This document shows, piece after piece, positions 1 through 7,684 of a stretch of 64,000 nt of DNA; position 1 is the stretch's first letter; each line of letters begins with the position of its first letter. Source of the DNA: Pseudomonas sp. PA27(2017) (GTDB lineage Bacteria; Pseudomonadota; Gammaproteobacteria; Pseudomonadales; Pseudomonadaceae); NCBI RefSeq assembly GCF_001945445.1, contig NZ_MSXW01000019.1:62001-126000 (forward strand), read 5' to 3'. Made by a program: the position numbers and the translations under genes. Under the pieces are notes generated by a model. It did no database searches and was not told where the DNA came from. It saw nothing but the letters and a program-made list of their open reading frames with translations.

Positions 1-152
1 GCGCTCCCTGCACCGTCTGAAACAACCGCGCAGAGAATATTTGGCTTGATCTGCATGACGCTATAAGCATCCTGCTTCCGGGTACCCATTCGCACATGGG
101 ATGTGCCCGTACGAGATGCAACCGCCCAGCGCCAGCGTGGACTAACCTGCAA
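1..152 (-). CDS. PP2C-type serine/threonine phosphatase, N-terminus only (runs off left edge)
   Basis: About 50 codons of the start of a gene that leaves the window on the left. The reading begins with a Trp-rich [10 protein letters not shown] stretch, then [10 protein letters not shown] and [10 protein letters not shown]. The R-x-x-Q-DA element followed by a V-S-DG-G/A element is the N-terminal metal-binding pattern of PP2C phosphatases. No ATG is available; a TTG at 150-152 inside the end of the upstream VWA gene gives an 11-base overlap and has GAGGG about 8 bases before it, so I chose it tentatively. Overlap with a TerY-like VWA gene matches the known VWA-PP2C-kinase (TerY-P) arrangement. 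The kinase, if present, would be further left. Removal of phosphate from Ser/Thr of partner proteins is inferred from the family. The frame is clear but the start is uncertain. Confidence 0.7.
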   Translation of the reverse strand, partial: MQVSPRWRWAVASRTGTSHVRMGTRKQDAYSVMQIKPNILCAVVSDGAGS

Positions 153-819
153 CGGCCCAGCCCTCTGGAGCAGTCGGATTTACGAGGGGAACAGCATCGC
201 CTGGGTTTGACTGAGATACGGCGCTTAGAGAGCTAGAAAGCCAAGCGAAGAGCTCGCGGAAAGCGAGGCCTTTTAGTTTTAAGGGCTGACGAGTTCCGAG
301 CTCGGAAAGGGTGGACATATCCGCGCCGGCAACGCCAACGGAGTAAAACATAAATTCCTTTTTTGCCTCGCCCTCGTGGATACGGCGACGCGCCTCCTGC
401 CAGTTGTCAGTTGGGGCACCATCGGTAATTAGGAAAACCCATGGGCGGTAATATTTGACACCGTTATCACGATATCGAGCTTTACGATCACGCAGGAGAT
501 CAAGAGCCCGCTCGACAGCCTCGCCCATCGGAGTTGTACCGCTGGCCTCCAATACCTCAGGGAAAAAACCATCGACCGTAGTGAAATCGGTGCGCACTTC
601 GACGGGGCCAAATGTCACCACAGCTAACTCCACGCGCTTAGCGGCCATAGCGTCCGCATTCAAATCATCTTTGAAAAACTGCAGTGCATCGTTGAGCTGC
701 TGTATGGGATCTCCGTTCATTGATCCCGAAGTATCCAACAATAAAATGCAAGGGCACCGCTGCTCTGGATTCTCTGCGAACTCGGCATCTGCGAATGGTT
801 GCTGCTCGTAATCAATCAT
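142..819 (-). CDS. TerY-like von Willebrand factor A domain protein
   Basis: 225 aa, cytosolic, a single VWA domain over nearly the whole length. The MIDAS metal site is visible as D-T-S-G-S (residues about 29-33), with a Thr in the [10 protein letters not shown] loop (about 93-102) and the D-G-A-P element (about 132-135) completing it. Family members bind a divalent metal and act as protein-interaction adaptors. In TerY-P defence modules the VWA protein works with a PP2C phosphatase and a kinase, and the next gene downstream here does begin with PP2C motifs and overlaps this one. GGAAG lies 6 bases before the ATG. It is the first gene of its transcription unit, with about 300 bases of upstream non-coding DNA. 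The link to tellurite resistance in the name is historical; a defence role is inferred from context. Confidence 0.85.
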   Translation of the reverse strand: MIDYEQQPFADAEFAENPEQRCPCILLLDTSGSMNGDPIQQLNDALQFFKDDLNADAMAAKRVELAVVTFGPVEVRTDFTTVDGFFPEVLEASGTTPMGEAVERALDLLRDRKARYRDNGVKYYRPWVFLITDGAPTDNWQEARRRIHEGEAKKEFMFYSVGVAGADMSTLSELGTRQPLKLKGLAFRELFAWLSSSLSAVSQSNPGDAVPLVNPTAPEGWAVAG

Positions 820-1118
820 ATTTTTCTTCCATTCCGTAACGATATCATCCTGCCACCATAATAATAGAGCGGATTAAAGATCTCACCTAATTTCGTATGT
901 TCTACACTCTAGAAATGCAGCACCCGGCTGTGTGATGAGATAGCTGAGCGCACAAAAGGCAGCCACCAAGCCGGCATGCTGTGGGTAGCGCGGGGAAAGT
1001 CACCTATGGTTGCTATGGAATCCTGCGCTGATCGGGTGGCCACCCTTCCGTTGCAAACATCCCTTATCAGACCAAATGCGCTATAAAGCACCCGACCATA
1101 CGCAACTTGGAGGTATGC
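820..1118. other. Divergent intergenic region, 299 bases
   Basis: AT-rich spacer between the minus-strand VWA gene and the plus-strand 66-aa gene, so it should hold two divergent promoters. I see no convincing -35/-10 pair, tRNA or repeat. A 60-codon open frame on the minus strand (909-1091) lacks a ribosome site and family resemblance and is probably chance. Confidence 0.5.
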
Positions 1119-1319
1119 ATGTACGGAAAATTCGAGCTGGGCACAGCATGGCGTCTAAAAACTGATCCAGCGGGTGATGTGTACAAAGTACTGATGCACT
1201 CACTAGGCATCGGTGCTGGTAGCAAAGAAAAAAATGAGCCGAAAATCACCTTTGAGCTAGGTGATTCGATGGCCAGTTTTTCCGTAAACTGGGCCATCGA
1301 GAACATGGTTCCAGCCTAA
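1119..1319 (+). CDS. Small hypothetical protein, 66 aa
   Basis: An unrecognised soluble protein, beginning MYGKFELGTAW. The ATG at 1119 has TTGGAGGT 5 to 6 bases upstream, a strong ribosome site, so I prefer it over an in-frame TTG twelve bases earlier that lies inside that site. No membrane segment, signal peptide or metal motif is visible. It stands alone on the plus strand between minus-strand genes and is followed by a GC-rich hairpin. Its good ribosome site and isolated position suggest a real, separately regulated small gene of the island, possibly an accessory or antidote protein, but nothing in the sequence states a function. Confidence 0.6.
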   Translation: MYGKFELGTAWRLKTDPAGDVYKVLMHSLGIGAGSKEKNEPKITFELGDSMASFSVNWAIENMVPA

Positions 1320-1336
1320 GGCATATGACTAAGCTA

Positions 1337-1359
1337 GCCCTTGCCGCACCCGCAAGGGC
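1337..1359. terminator. Hairpin between convergent genes
   Basis: GCCCTTGC pairs perfectly with GCAAGGGC around a 7-base loop (CGCACCC). It lies just after the stop of the 66-aa plus-strand gene and before the stop of the minus-strand 409-aa gene, the usual place for a two-way terminator. No run of T follows on either strand, so intrinsic termination would be weak. Confidence 0.45.
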
Positions 1360-1379
1360 AGTTGACAGACCATGATGCT

Positions 1380-2609
1380 TCACTCGTAAAACAGCCTAGG
1401 ATCAAAGCGCTTGTCGAACAGCTCGGGAAGGCTGCTCGATTCCCCATCCCACTCGCCCATCCAGTGCAAACCAAGCAGTGAGTCGTAGCGTTTCACTAGC
1501 TTCTTCTTACCCAGTTTTCCAGCAAGTGCCAGTGCCTCTGCGAGCACGTTCTTGAAGATATCAGGATCGCGACCAACACCGAGGTTGTAGGCTGCTTGGT
1601 AATGCTCCAGCGCCTTCTCATTCTGCCTGCAGAGCACTAAGAATCGAGCGCGAAGCCATTCGACGATGTGATATGTCTGCCCAGCGATAGGCTCCCATGT
1701 AAGCTCAAGACGAGTGAGCATATCCTGAACGGCTGCCGCATCACGCGGCACATCAGGGCTGTAGAGCGCTTCGCGCAAAGCACCGTAGGGGCGATCAGGA
1801 CCAATACAGTACTGCTGCACATTTTCCATAGCGACCTCTCGCTTACGCCAGAAAAATGCTTTTTCAGCGTCAGCAATAGTGAGCTCTGTCAGGCTGAAAT
1901 GATTGGCGATCGATTTGCGGTACTCAAGTGGCGTTCGGGATAACAACCGCCCAGCAACAACCCACAGCTTTGGCCCCATTTCATGATCGAGGCCCAACGC
2001 CTTTAGAAGCTCAAGCGCACGATCTAAATTAGGCACAGTGGGGCCTTTCAGCCATGCATCCAGCGTGTCGCGACAGTTATCGAAGTCGATGCCGTGTTCT
2101 TTTGCTCGATGTTCGCAAATTAGGCTGTAATCCTTGCTACCTCGGGTGCATAGCGCTTTGATCACACACCCGAATGGCGCAGAACTATTCAGAACGACAG
2201 TAGGCTTAACCAACGGCAGGACTAGGTAGACTGCATTCAAAAGCAAATAACCGCCTACTCCAAAAATTGTTGGCCAGAGGAGCTCACGCATATGCTGACG
2301 CTCAAGCAGCCCCGCATCGTGGCGGGTTACAAAGCCGGCATAGAACTCAAGCCATCGGCGAGCGCCCACGAATATCAAGTTCGCTGCGTATGGATCCCCC
2401 AAATATTCAGCCAGGCGCGCTTCTATGCTGTAAAGAATGGTTGTTGGAATCTCGATTGGGTCCAGACCCGGTCGTTTACGGTCATCCTTGAATGCTTTCA
2501 GATCCTCGTAAAGATTGCTGATATCTGTAGACAGCACTAGGCCGCTACGAACGGCAACTTCATAGACAATCTCGCCGATTGACGGATAGGGCGATACGGG
2601 AAATTTCAT
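1380..2609 (-). CDS. Hypothetical protein with one membrane segment and helical repeats, 409 aa
   Basis: Not recognised. ATG at 2609 starts MKFPVSPYPS and has AGAGGTG five bases upstream; the longer frame to 2660 adds low-quality sequence and would run into the 50-aa gene, so I reject it. Residues about 133-160 are strongly hydrophobic (IFGVGGYLLLNAVYLVLPLV), one likely transmembrane helix. The part after about residue 190 is helical, with a DTLDAWLKG..P..DRALELLKAL segment that looks like a degenerate helix-turn-helix, followed by TPR-like helices (about 320-370). It follows the 50-aa gene by 47 bases and is probably co-transcribed with it. Part of the mobile-element block; function unknown. 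Confidence 0.7.
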   Translation of the reverse strand: MKFPVSPYPSIGEIVYEVAVRSGLVLSTDISNLYEDLKAFKDDRKRPGLDPIEIPTTILYSIEARLAEYLGDPYAANLIFVGARRWLEFYAGFVTRHDAGLLERQHMRELLWPTIFGVGGYLLLNAVYLVLPLVKPTVVLNSSAPFGCVIKALCTRGSKDYSLICEHRAKEHGIDFDNCRDTLDAWLKGPTVPNLDRALELLKALGLDHEMGPKLWVVAGRLLSRTPLEYRKSIANHFSLTELTIADAEKAFFWRKREVAMENVQQYCIGPDRPYGALREALYSPDVPRDAAAVQDMLTRLELTWEPIAGQTYHIVEWLRARFLVLCRQNEKALEHYQAAYNLGVGRDPDIFKNVLAEALALAGKLGKKKLVKRYDSLLGLHWMGEWDGESSSLPELFDKRFDPRLFYE

Positions 2610-2656
2610 CTGGGCACCTCTGCCAGGGGAGGCTAGCCTCCCCTGGCATCCTTGGT

Positions 2657-2809
2657 TCACTGTTTGCGGCCGGCCTTGTCCGCAGCGCTTGCAGCTCGTG
2701 ATGCAAAGCTATCCGGAGGGATGACGCCGTTATTGTCACGAGCAGTTGCTGAGTAGATTCGAGCCTTGGCGTCTTGGGTCATGGCCCTGCTTACGGATTT
2801 CTTGGACAT
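2657..2809 (-). CDS. Small basic, Ser/Ala-rich protein, 50 aa
   Basis: A 50-codon gene, MSKKSVSRAM...AADKAGRKQ. AAAGGTAA lies 6 bases before the ATG, and the gene ends 47 bases before the next minus-strand gene. The pattern of a lysine/serine start, an SATARDNNG segment and an SFASRAASAA tail matches a small-protein family that I remember from plasmids and integrative elements of Gammaproteobacteria, where it sits among accessory genes. No function is established for that family as far as I know. It is probably the first gene of a two-gene unit with the 409-aa protein. The composition is too biased for a structured enzyme; a disordered or nucleic-acid-associated protein is possible. Confidence 0.75.
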   Translation of the reverse strand: MSKKSVSRAMTQDAKARIYSATARDNNGVIPPDSFASRAASAADKAGRKQ

Positions 2810-3133
2810 TTCAGTTACCTTTAAAGAGTCAGTGGAGACGCTGATGCGTCAAAGGGGACTCTACGCAGGCACCGATAACAGGTCAGGGGGGGAAACTCGG
2901 AAAAAGCCATGCAGAGCTTCAGCCCCCGCCTATCTCAATCACTGGCCAGAGCATATAACCATGACTGCCACCCATAACTTGCCAACATCGTCCTCCGAAA
3001 GCGGCATGTATCGGTGGCAGTGTCGGCTTCATCCGCCACATATTGATAATCCATCTGGTACCGCGTCTATTCCGCAGCTCCCGTAATTTTTTGGCACAGG
3101 ATCTGGGCTACGGTTCGTCAACCAGTCGGAGGC
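2810..3133. other. Intergenic region, 324 bases
   Basis: Spacer upstream of the 50-aa gene and downstream of the 318-aa gene, both on the minus strand. It should contain the promoter of the 50-aa/409-aa unit, but I could not pick out a convincing one. The plus-strand open frame over 2766-3086 has atypical composition and no ribosome site. I see no tRNA, terminator or repeat. Confidence 0.45.
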
Positions 3134-4090
3134 TCAACCATCATCGCGAACTTGTGAAAACTCAGCCCTGACAATGTAATTTTTCTCCTCGTCAATCATG
3201 CTAGACATCCCTGCCTGGACACCTCCCTCTGCCAGCTTTGCCCTTATAGACAGTTCAAGGCTTTTATCAGCAGAAAACGAGGTGACTTCCTTGAGCTCTA
3301 TAGAGGCAGATAGACAGCCGCCATGCTCTCGGGCGAAGACAACGGCTTTCCAGGCTGGCTCATAGGACAGCCAGAAAAACATGCCGCTTTCGACCTTACT
3401 GCCTACACGCCAAGCTCTTCCTGAAAGCGAAAACTCACGCACATCTTGGGCATTAGCGCTACCTTCGGTGCGGTTTTGATAACTGACATCTCCTGCGCCT
3501 AAAGGGCCACCCTGCAAAGACACTCCACCACTTACCGCGCGATGAGTTTTATCCGACGACGTCTTTGTGATGCTGATTTTTGTAGCGCCAAGATGAACCA
3601 GAAGCTTAATCAACTCCGACTCCCTCTCCTCCAAAAGTATGGAGTCGTATCGATCACTCGGGATATAGAGTGATCGTCCGTCAACCTCTGAGGAGTTAGG
3701 TAATGGATGCTTCCTGTATGCCCTGCCCACCACCGGATGTCCTGGCTGGAAATCATAGCCTGCTTCTTGGGCTTGTCTGCTGGTCATGGAATGACGCTGA
3801 ATATAGGCAGCAAAAAGACGCGCCTCCTCCTGCCGAGCAGGGTCCTGCTCCTCGGTTTTTGACACTCCTCGACTCGAAGAAAACGAGTTACCAATGGCCG
3901 CCGCGGCTAATAGCACCACTGGCGACAAGGCCCCCAGGACCTGAGCCCCTCCAGCGACTGCGGCAGCCGATATCGCACCTGTACTGAAACCGGCCTCGCG
4001 GTCTGCCATTGTAAAATTTGGTGTATAGCCAGTATCGCTCTGCTGCGACGAGATAGCAGGCTCATCTACGATGTAAATCACGTCCAACAT
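3134..4090 (-). CDS. Hypothetical protein with Gly/Ala-rich hydrophobic segment, 318 aa
   Basis: Not recognised. AAGGAAAG stands 4 bases before the ATG at 4090, supporting this start. Residues about 36-70 form a Gly/Ala-rich hydrophobic stretch (AISAAAVAGGAQVLGALSPVVLLAAAAIG), which could be one membrane helix or a glycine-zipper segment, followed by a charged, probably soluble C-terminal part with repeated beta-like patterns (KISITK, VSLQGGPLG, YIVRAEFSQV). Such a layout recalls pore-forming or membrane-associating effectors, but I have no family match and do not assign one. It lies downstream of the Gp2-like gene on the same strand. Confidence 0.65.
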   Translation of the reverse strand: MLDVIYIVDEPAISSQQSDTGYTPNFTMADREAGFSTGAISAAAVAGGAQVLGALSPVVLLAAAAIGNSFSSSRGVSKTEEQDPARQEEARLFAAYIQRHSMTSRQAQEAGYDFQPGHPVVGRAYRKHPLPNSSEVDGRSLYIPSDRYDSILLEERESELIKLLVHLGATKISITKTSSDKTHRAVSGGVSLQGGPLGAGDVSYQNRTEGSANAQDVREFSLSGRAWRVGSKVESGMFFWLSYEPAWKAVVFAREHGGCLSASIELKEVTSFSADKSLELSIRAKLAEGGVQAGMSSMIDEEKNYIVRAEFSQVRDDG

Positions 4091-4295
4091 TCCACTTTCC
4101 TTGTAAGGCTAAATCATCATTATCTGGCACGAGCCAGGAAGCTCTGATGTCCACACTGGCTTTTGACACCGAGCCCCCTCTCTCAGCATGATGAAGGCGC
4201 TGGTGTTCAATCGTTTTTCCACGATACTGCTTTTGAGCTCCATGTAAGGTTACTCGAACTGCCGATGCAAACGGGATAGAATCAATTTCGCTCAC
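4062..4295 (-). CDS. Doubtful small ORF, 77 aa
   Basis: Open frame with GTG start that fills the gap between the Gp2-like gene and the 318-aa gene and overlaps the latter by 29 bases. The protein is Arg/His-rich with no recognisable motif. There is no good ribosome site before the GTG. It could be a small gene coupled to the 318-aa gene, or just an open frame in the leader of that gene. Confidence 0.25.
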   Translation of the reverse strand: MSEIDSIPFASAVRVTLHGAQKQYRGKTIEHQRLHHAERGGSVSKASVDIRASWLVPDNDDLALQGKWNVGRDLHRR

Positions 4296-4333
4296 ATGAA
4301 AAAAGAGCCATAAAAAGACTGAAAATTTCTGCT

Positions 4334-5002
4334 CTATCCACGACTGGTGTCGAACCCACGCTGACGGTCACCGAAGGATTTCGTCGCAGCCTTGCATAGA
4401 TAACTGACCCGGTGGAACAGCTCCGGCAGCGCATCATGATCACCAGCACGGATGTATCGGTTTATCCGATACTCAGACTGCTCAGGAATGTGTACCAGTC
4501 CCCATACCTGATCAACTGGAAGCTTCAAAGCGCTAGCCCAAGCCTCTTCCATGCGACGGACATTATTGGCTCTCCTTGAAACTAGCCGCCCTACGCCGTA
4601 ATAGGCATCCCTGTTTAGCAGGATCAGCAAGTGATAATGCGGTCGCCTGTTTCGCCCCACCTCGCGGGCCCAAACGTAACGAACTCGCGAGTCCCGGGCA
4701 CACGGGTTCCTACCCTGTGCCCGGGCACGATCATGCCTGATCTTGGCCTTGAAGGATTCGATGAAACGACTGATAACTGCATTCGTGTAAGCGTCATCAG
4801 AAAGCTCAGCATCCTGCGGAAAGCGCAGGTCTATCCTGAAGGCCAAGACCCTCGGGTAGTGATCCACTGCTCGCTCGATGGTTCGCTTGGTGGCTACGAG
4901 ATATTCAAGGATAAATGGTCCTTTCTCGGACATGATTGGCATGCCCTCGAAGGTGTTCTCCCAGTACAGATGAAGATTCGGATTATCTGAATGACGGGTC
5001 AC
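4334..5002 (-). CDS. YfjJ/YagK-type, inovirus Gp2-like replication protein (HUH family)
   Basis: 222 aa. The central RPHYHLLILLNRDAYYG segment (about 140-156) holds the His-hydrophobic-His pair typical of HUH rolling-circle replication initiators and matches the YagK/YfjJ C-terminal domain, also called inovirus Gp2-like. A preceding RYVWAREVGRN strand and a following R-R-x-N..RMEEAW helix fit the same fold. Family members are found in inoviruses and in P4-like or CP4-57-like integrative elements, where they are thought to act in element replication. An AlpA-type regulator lies upstream on the same strand, a common pairing. The catalytic Tyr expected in the following helix is not certain from reading. 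Replication activity is inferred from the family. Confidence 0.8.
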   Translation of the reverse strand: MTRHSDNPNLHLYWENTFEGMPIMSEKGPFILEYLVATKRTIERAVDHYPRVLAFRIDLRFPQDAELSDDAYTNAVISRFIESFKAKIRHDRARAQGRNPCARDSRVRYVWAREVGRNRRPHYHLLILLNRDAYYGVGRLVSRRANNVRRMEEAWASALKLPVDQVWGLVHIPEQSEYRINRYIRAGDHDALPELFHRVSYLCKAATKSFGDRQRGFDTSRG

Positions 5003-5388
5003 GGGTACTACTCCTCAAAGAGTTTCATACCCTGTGCTGCTTATATTTTTTTTTACTGATCCGTAGCTGATGGTAAAACCCACTAACCTACAACATGGCC
5101 CGCTATACCTTGCGGCTCAGGGTGTAGCTCATTTTATAAAGCATAATACTCACGCCAAAATTTCCAACCGCTGTAATTTCTAAGAATTCGGTGTACGGCA
5201 GCCCATATAAACCTGAAGCAAAGTAAATCCCAATCACTCTGGAATTAAAATATGGCTAGGCATAACCTCCGGTAATATTAACCTCAAAAATCCGGACTGC
5301 AGGTGAATGCAGCTGATCGCAGCAAAAAATTGCTGAGGCAGCAAGGCTGGTTGCAAGGTCTGCAGCAGCGGCTAAATAGCTATGCTGT
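5003..5388. other. AT-rich intergenic region, 386 bases
   Basis: Spacer between the AlpA gene and the Gp2-like gene, both on the minus strand. It is AT-rich with a poly-T run near 5047 and would be a plausible replication origin or promoter region for the HUH protein. I see no clear stem-loop nick site. A short 44-codon minus-strand frame lies inside it (listed separately). Confidence 0.4.
5103..5237 (-). CDS. Possible small hydrophobic protein, 44 aa
   Basis: A GTG-initiated frame reading MIGIYFASGLYGLPYTEFLE and ending in YTLSRKV. The composition (aromatic, glycine and beta-branched residues) looks protein-like and would give a partly hydrophobic peptide with a basic tail. There is no clear ribosome site before the GTG, and the frame is short, so it may be chance. 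It lies between the AlpA and Gp2-like genes in the same direction, where satellites and inoviruses often keep small membrane proteins. Confidence 0.25.
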   Translation of the reverse strand: MIGIYFASGLYGLPYTEFLEITAVGNFGVSIMLYKMSYTLSRKV

Positions 5389-5580
5389 TTAAGCCATATC
5401 GCGCTCATCAATCCTAGACCGAATCCAAGCCACTACCTCGCTCTCAATCCAGCCAACACTTCGTTCAGTCAGCGGCACAGGGCGCGGAAACGCGCTTGAG
5501 CCAATCAGCTTATAGATTGTTGACCTAGCCAGACCAGTAGAGCTGATTACCTCTTTCAAACGCATGACTCTCAAAAACAT
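5389..5580 (-). CDS. AlpA-family transcriptional regulator
   Basis: 63 aa from ATG 5580, which has GAGGAG just upstream; a longer frame to 5613 is possible but less likely. The helix-turn-helix reads RLKEVISSTGLARSTIYKLIGSSAFPRPVPL, followed by VGWIESEVVAWI, the classic AlpA/CP4-57 layout of a MerR-like winged helix. AlpA proteins activate excision or integrase genes of satellite-type integrative elements. The gene is divergent from the four-gene QueC operon, and the two share a 167-base promoter region containing paired palindromes. It is likely a DNA-binding switch for the element; the target is not visible. Confidence 0.88.
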   Translation of the reverse strand: MFLRVMRLKEVISSTGLARSTIYKLIGSSAFPRPVPLTERSVGWIESEVVAWIRSRIDERDMA

Positions 5581-5679
5581 CTCTCCTCTGCTGACTGTGC
5601 CGCCCAGGCACAAACAGAGGATTCTCTCCGATCCGACACCCAGCAGCGAATGCGACTAAGACTCCCACAGCCACAATCT

Positions 5680-5720
5680 TGACAATGTCATATTTTTATC
5701 TGAAATTACTGACATTGTCA
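5680..5720. promoter_or_regulatory. Two TGACA-N-TGTCA palindromes in a divergent promoter
   Basis: TGACAATGTCA at 5680-5690 and TGACATTGTCA at 5710-5720. Each is a palindrome with a single central base, and their centres are 30 bases apart, close to three helical turns. A TTGACA -35-like hexamer (5679-5684) overlaps the first. They lie 28 bases before the start of the four-gene operon. The helix-turn-helix/IrrE protein of that operon is the obvious candidate to bind them, giving autorepression; AlpA is the alternative. Confidence 0.65.
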
Positions 5721-5747
5721 GGAGCGGTGATCACCGGAGGCTGGACG

Positions 5748-6314
5748 ATGAGCGACGGACCCCACAGAAGCTTGCCGATGCGAAAGCCTTGGAAAGAGGT
5801 AGCCAGGCGTGGCGACAAGGCAGCTTACAGCGCCAGTGAAGTAGCAGACGCCGCAACCAACGCCCTAGCAAGCGATTTCAAGAAGGAGGTTTCCTGGGAA
5901 CTGACCCAAGAGCTGAAATCCATTTTTTCCGGTCGTGACAACTCCCTCATGCTCCCTGAAATTGCACTTGCTCAGTTAAATGATGCCAACGCTCTTGCAG
6001 CTGGATCAGTGTTTGGCAGAAATGTCGTGGCATGCAGCATTGCGCTCATCCAGGAAGGCAAATTCGGTTCAGATGCATTTCATGAAGCTGTAGGCCTTGC
6101 TGCAAAAATGCGCGGACTAGCAACCACGCGATCTATTCAAGAGCACTTTCTGAGAGAGTCCAACCACAAGCGAGCGGATCATGTAAGCAAGCGTATTTCC
6201 GACGCAATCTGCGGACTCGCAGAAAACCAATTGGGCTTGATTCTGTTGGGCCCGGCACCGGTCTCTCAGCGTTCAAGAAAAATGACCGGCTTGGATGCGG
6301 GAGTATCGCTTTGA
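5748..6314 (+). CDS. Unknown protein, first gene of QueC-like operon, 188 aa
   Basis: ATG 5748 has GGAGG 7 bases upstream, so I prefer it to the longer frame from 5679, which would begin inside the operator. The protein begins MSDGPHRSLPMRKPWKEVAR, a distinctive N-terminus that I remember as recurring in uncharacterised proteins, but I know no function. The rest is helical, with no membrane segment, signal or catalytic motif that I can name. Its stop overlaps the TTG start of the QueC-like gene by 4 bases, so the two are translationally coupled and probably act together, for example as a partner or substrate carrier. Not similar by eye to QatB. Confidence 0.8.
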   Translation: MSDGPHRSLPMRKPWKEVARRGDKAAYSASEVADAATNALASDFKKEVSWELTQELKSIFSGRDNSLMLPEIALAQLNDANALAAGSVFGRNVVACSIALIQEGKFGSDAFHEAVGLAAKMRGLATTRSIQEHFLRESNHKRADHVSKRISDAICGLAENQLGLILLGPAPVSQRSRKMTGLDAGVSL

Positions 6315-7684
6315 AAAATTTCTTACCTCTGAAGGAGATGGCTGTTGATGTGGTCGAGTCCGGCGTACGCCCAAGAAAAGGCATGCTGCCCTGCCATCTC
6401 GGACAGAACATCAATTTCGATCTAGAAGCTCTCGCATCCTTCTCCTCGCAAAAATGGCAACCCAGGGTCTATGACGCCCTAGTCGTGGCCGCTGCCGTTG
6501 AGTTTTGTGATCGCACTCTTACCCGCAGCACAATGAACTGGGGGCGGCGTTTTGATATACGTATTCCAGTTCATGACCACGAAAAATGGTCAGAAAATGC
6601 AGTTACCGGAGCACTAGTGGAGGCACTGAACCTTCTTACCGGAGACGCCTGGCACTTCGAGTTTCACGCTCGAAAAGCTCCCGCAGAACCACCAGTCCAA
6701 GATCACATGCAGTTCCCATCCAACGCGGAAGCAGTCATTGCCTATAGCGATGGCATGGACTCCCGTGCGGTAGCCGAGCTTGAAAGTAAGCGCTTAGAAA
6801 ATCGCTTGGTTCGCGTGAGAGTAGGCAGCAAGCAGCACGACATATCCAAGAAGGAACGTCTCAAAATCCCGTTCACGGCACTCCCCTATTCAGTGAAATT
6901 TGATGACCGCAAAAATACTGAAACTAGCGCCCGAAGCCGCGGATTCAAATTTGCTGTCGTATCTGCCATGGCGGCATACCTAGTTGATGCACCAGCAACC
7001 ATCGTTCCTGAGAGCGGCCAAGGCGCACTCGCACCCGCCCTCCTTCCAGTTGGTCATGGGTACGAGGACTACCGAAACCATCCGGTCTTCACCAAACTGA
7101 TGGAGCGTTTTGTTAACGCGCTACTCGACTATCCGATCCAATTCCAATTCCCCCGTCTATGGAAAACGAAAGGCGAAACCCTGCGCGAATTCGTCGAAAC
7201 CTGCGGAGATAGAGCTGGCTGGGCAACTACCAGATCTTGTTGGCAGCAGTCGCGGCAAACTGCCGTTTTAGGCTCGTGGCGACAGTGTGGCATTTGTGCT
7301 GCGTGCATCCTACGTCGCCTAAGTGTCCATGCAGCTGGCTTGACTGAAGCGCCGGAGACCTACGTGTGGGAATCGTTGAGCGCAACAGACTTTGAAGCTG
7401 GAGCAGCAAAAGACTTCAGCAGACAGACTCAAGCCTTGCGAGAATATGCTATCGCGGGGGTGCTCCATTTTGAGCATCTCTCTTCGATTAGGGACTCCAC
7501 GCAGTACGAACTGATCAAACGCCTCAGGACGAACGAGTTAGCTCGTGCCTTGGCTGAAACGCCACAAACGGTGGCGAAGAATCTTGACCGGCTCTTGCAA
7601 CAACATGCCATGGAATGGTCAGCGTTTACGAACGATCTGGGACCAGAGTCGTTCGTGAGAAAATGGATAGATTACGCATCATGA
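6311..7684 (+). CDS. QueC-like PP-loop enzyme (7-cyano-7-deazaguanine synthase-like)
   Basis: 457 aa. The PP-loop ATP-pyrophosphatase motif appears as AYSDGMDS (about 144-151). Near the middle, a Cys cluster (about 309, 325, 328, 331, as C...CGICAAC followed by ILRR) matches the zinc site of QueC. QueC converts carboxy-deazaguanine to preQ0 using ATP and ammonia. QueC relatives in defence loci (QatC and CBASS-associated forms) are proposed to modify nucleobases or proteins. At 457 aa it is about twice the length of housekeeping QueC (about 225-230), with extra N- and C-terminal parts like QatC. A TTG start at 6311, with GGGAG about 7 bases upstream, overlaps the previous gene; an ATG at 6338 is a weaker alternative. 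The end overlaps the next gene by 4 bases (ATGA). Confidence 0.85.
   Translation: MKNFLPLKEMAVDVVESGVRPRKGMLPCHLGQNINFDLEALASFSSQKWQPRVYDALVVAAAVEFCDRTLTRSTMNWGRRFDIRIPVHDHEKWSENAVTGALVEALNLLTGDAWHFEFHARKAPAEPPVQDHMQFPSNAEAVIAYSDGMDSRAVAELESKRLENRLVRVRVGSKQHDISKKERLKIPFTALPYSVKFDDRKNTETSARSRGFKFAVVSAMAAYLVDAPATIVPESGQGALAPALLPVGHGYEDYRNHPVFTKLMERFVNALLDYPIQFQFPRLWKTKGETLREFVETCGDRAGWATTRSCWQQSRQTAVLGSWRQCGICAACILRRLSVHAAGLTEAPETYVWESLSATDFEAGAAKDFSRQTQALREYAIAGVLHFEHLSSIRDSTQYELIKRLRTNELARALAETPQTVAKNLDRLLQQHAMEWSAFTNDLGPESFVRKWIDYAS

Noticed and set aside
2766-3086. 106-aa plus-strand frame
   Set aside because: Overlaps the minus-strand 50-aa gene and has no ribosome site or family resemblance.
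6311-7684. Calling the QueC-like gene a housekeeping queC
   Set aside because: Twice the length, no queuosine-pathway neighbours, and a defence-type setting.
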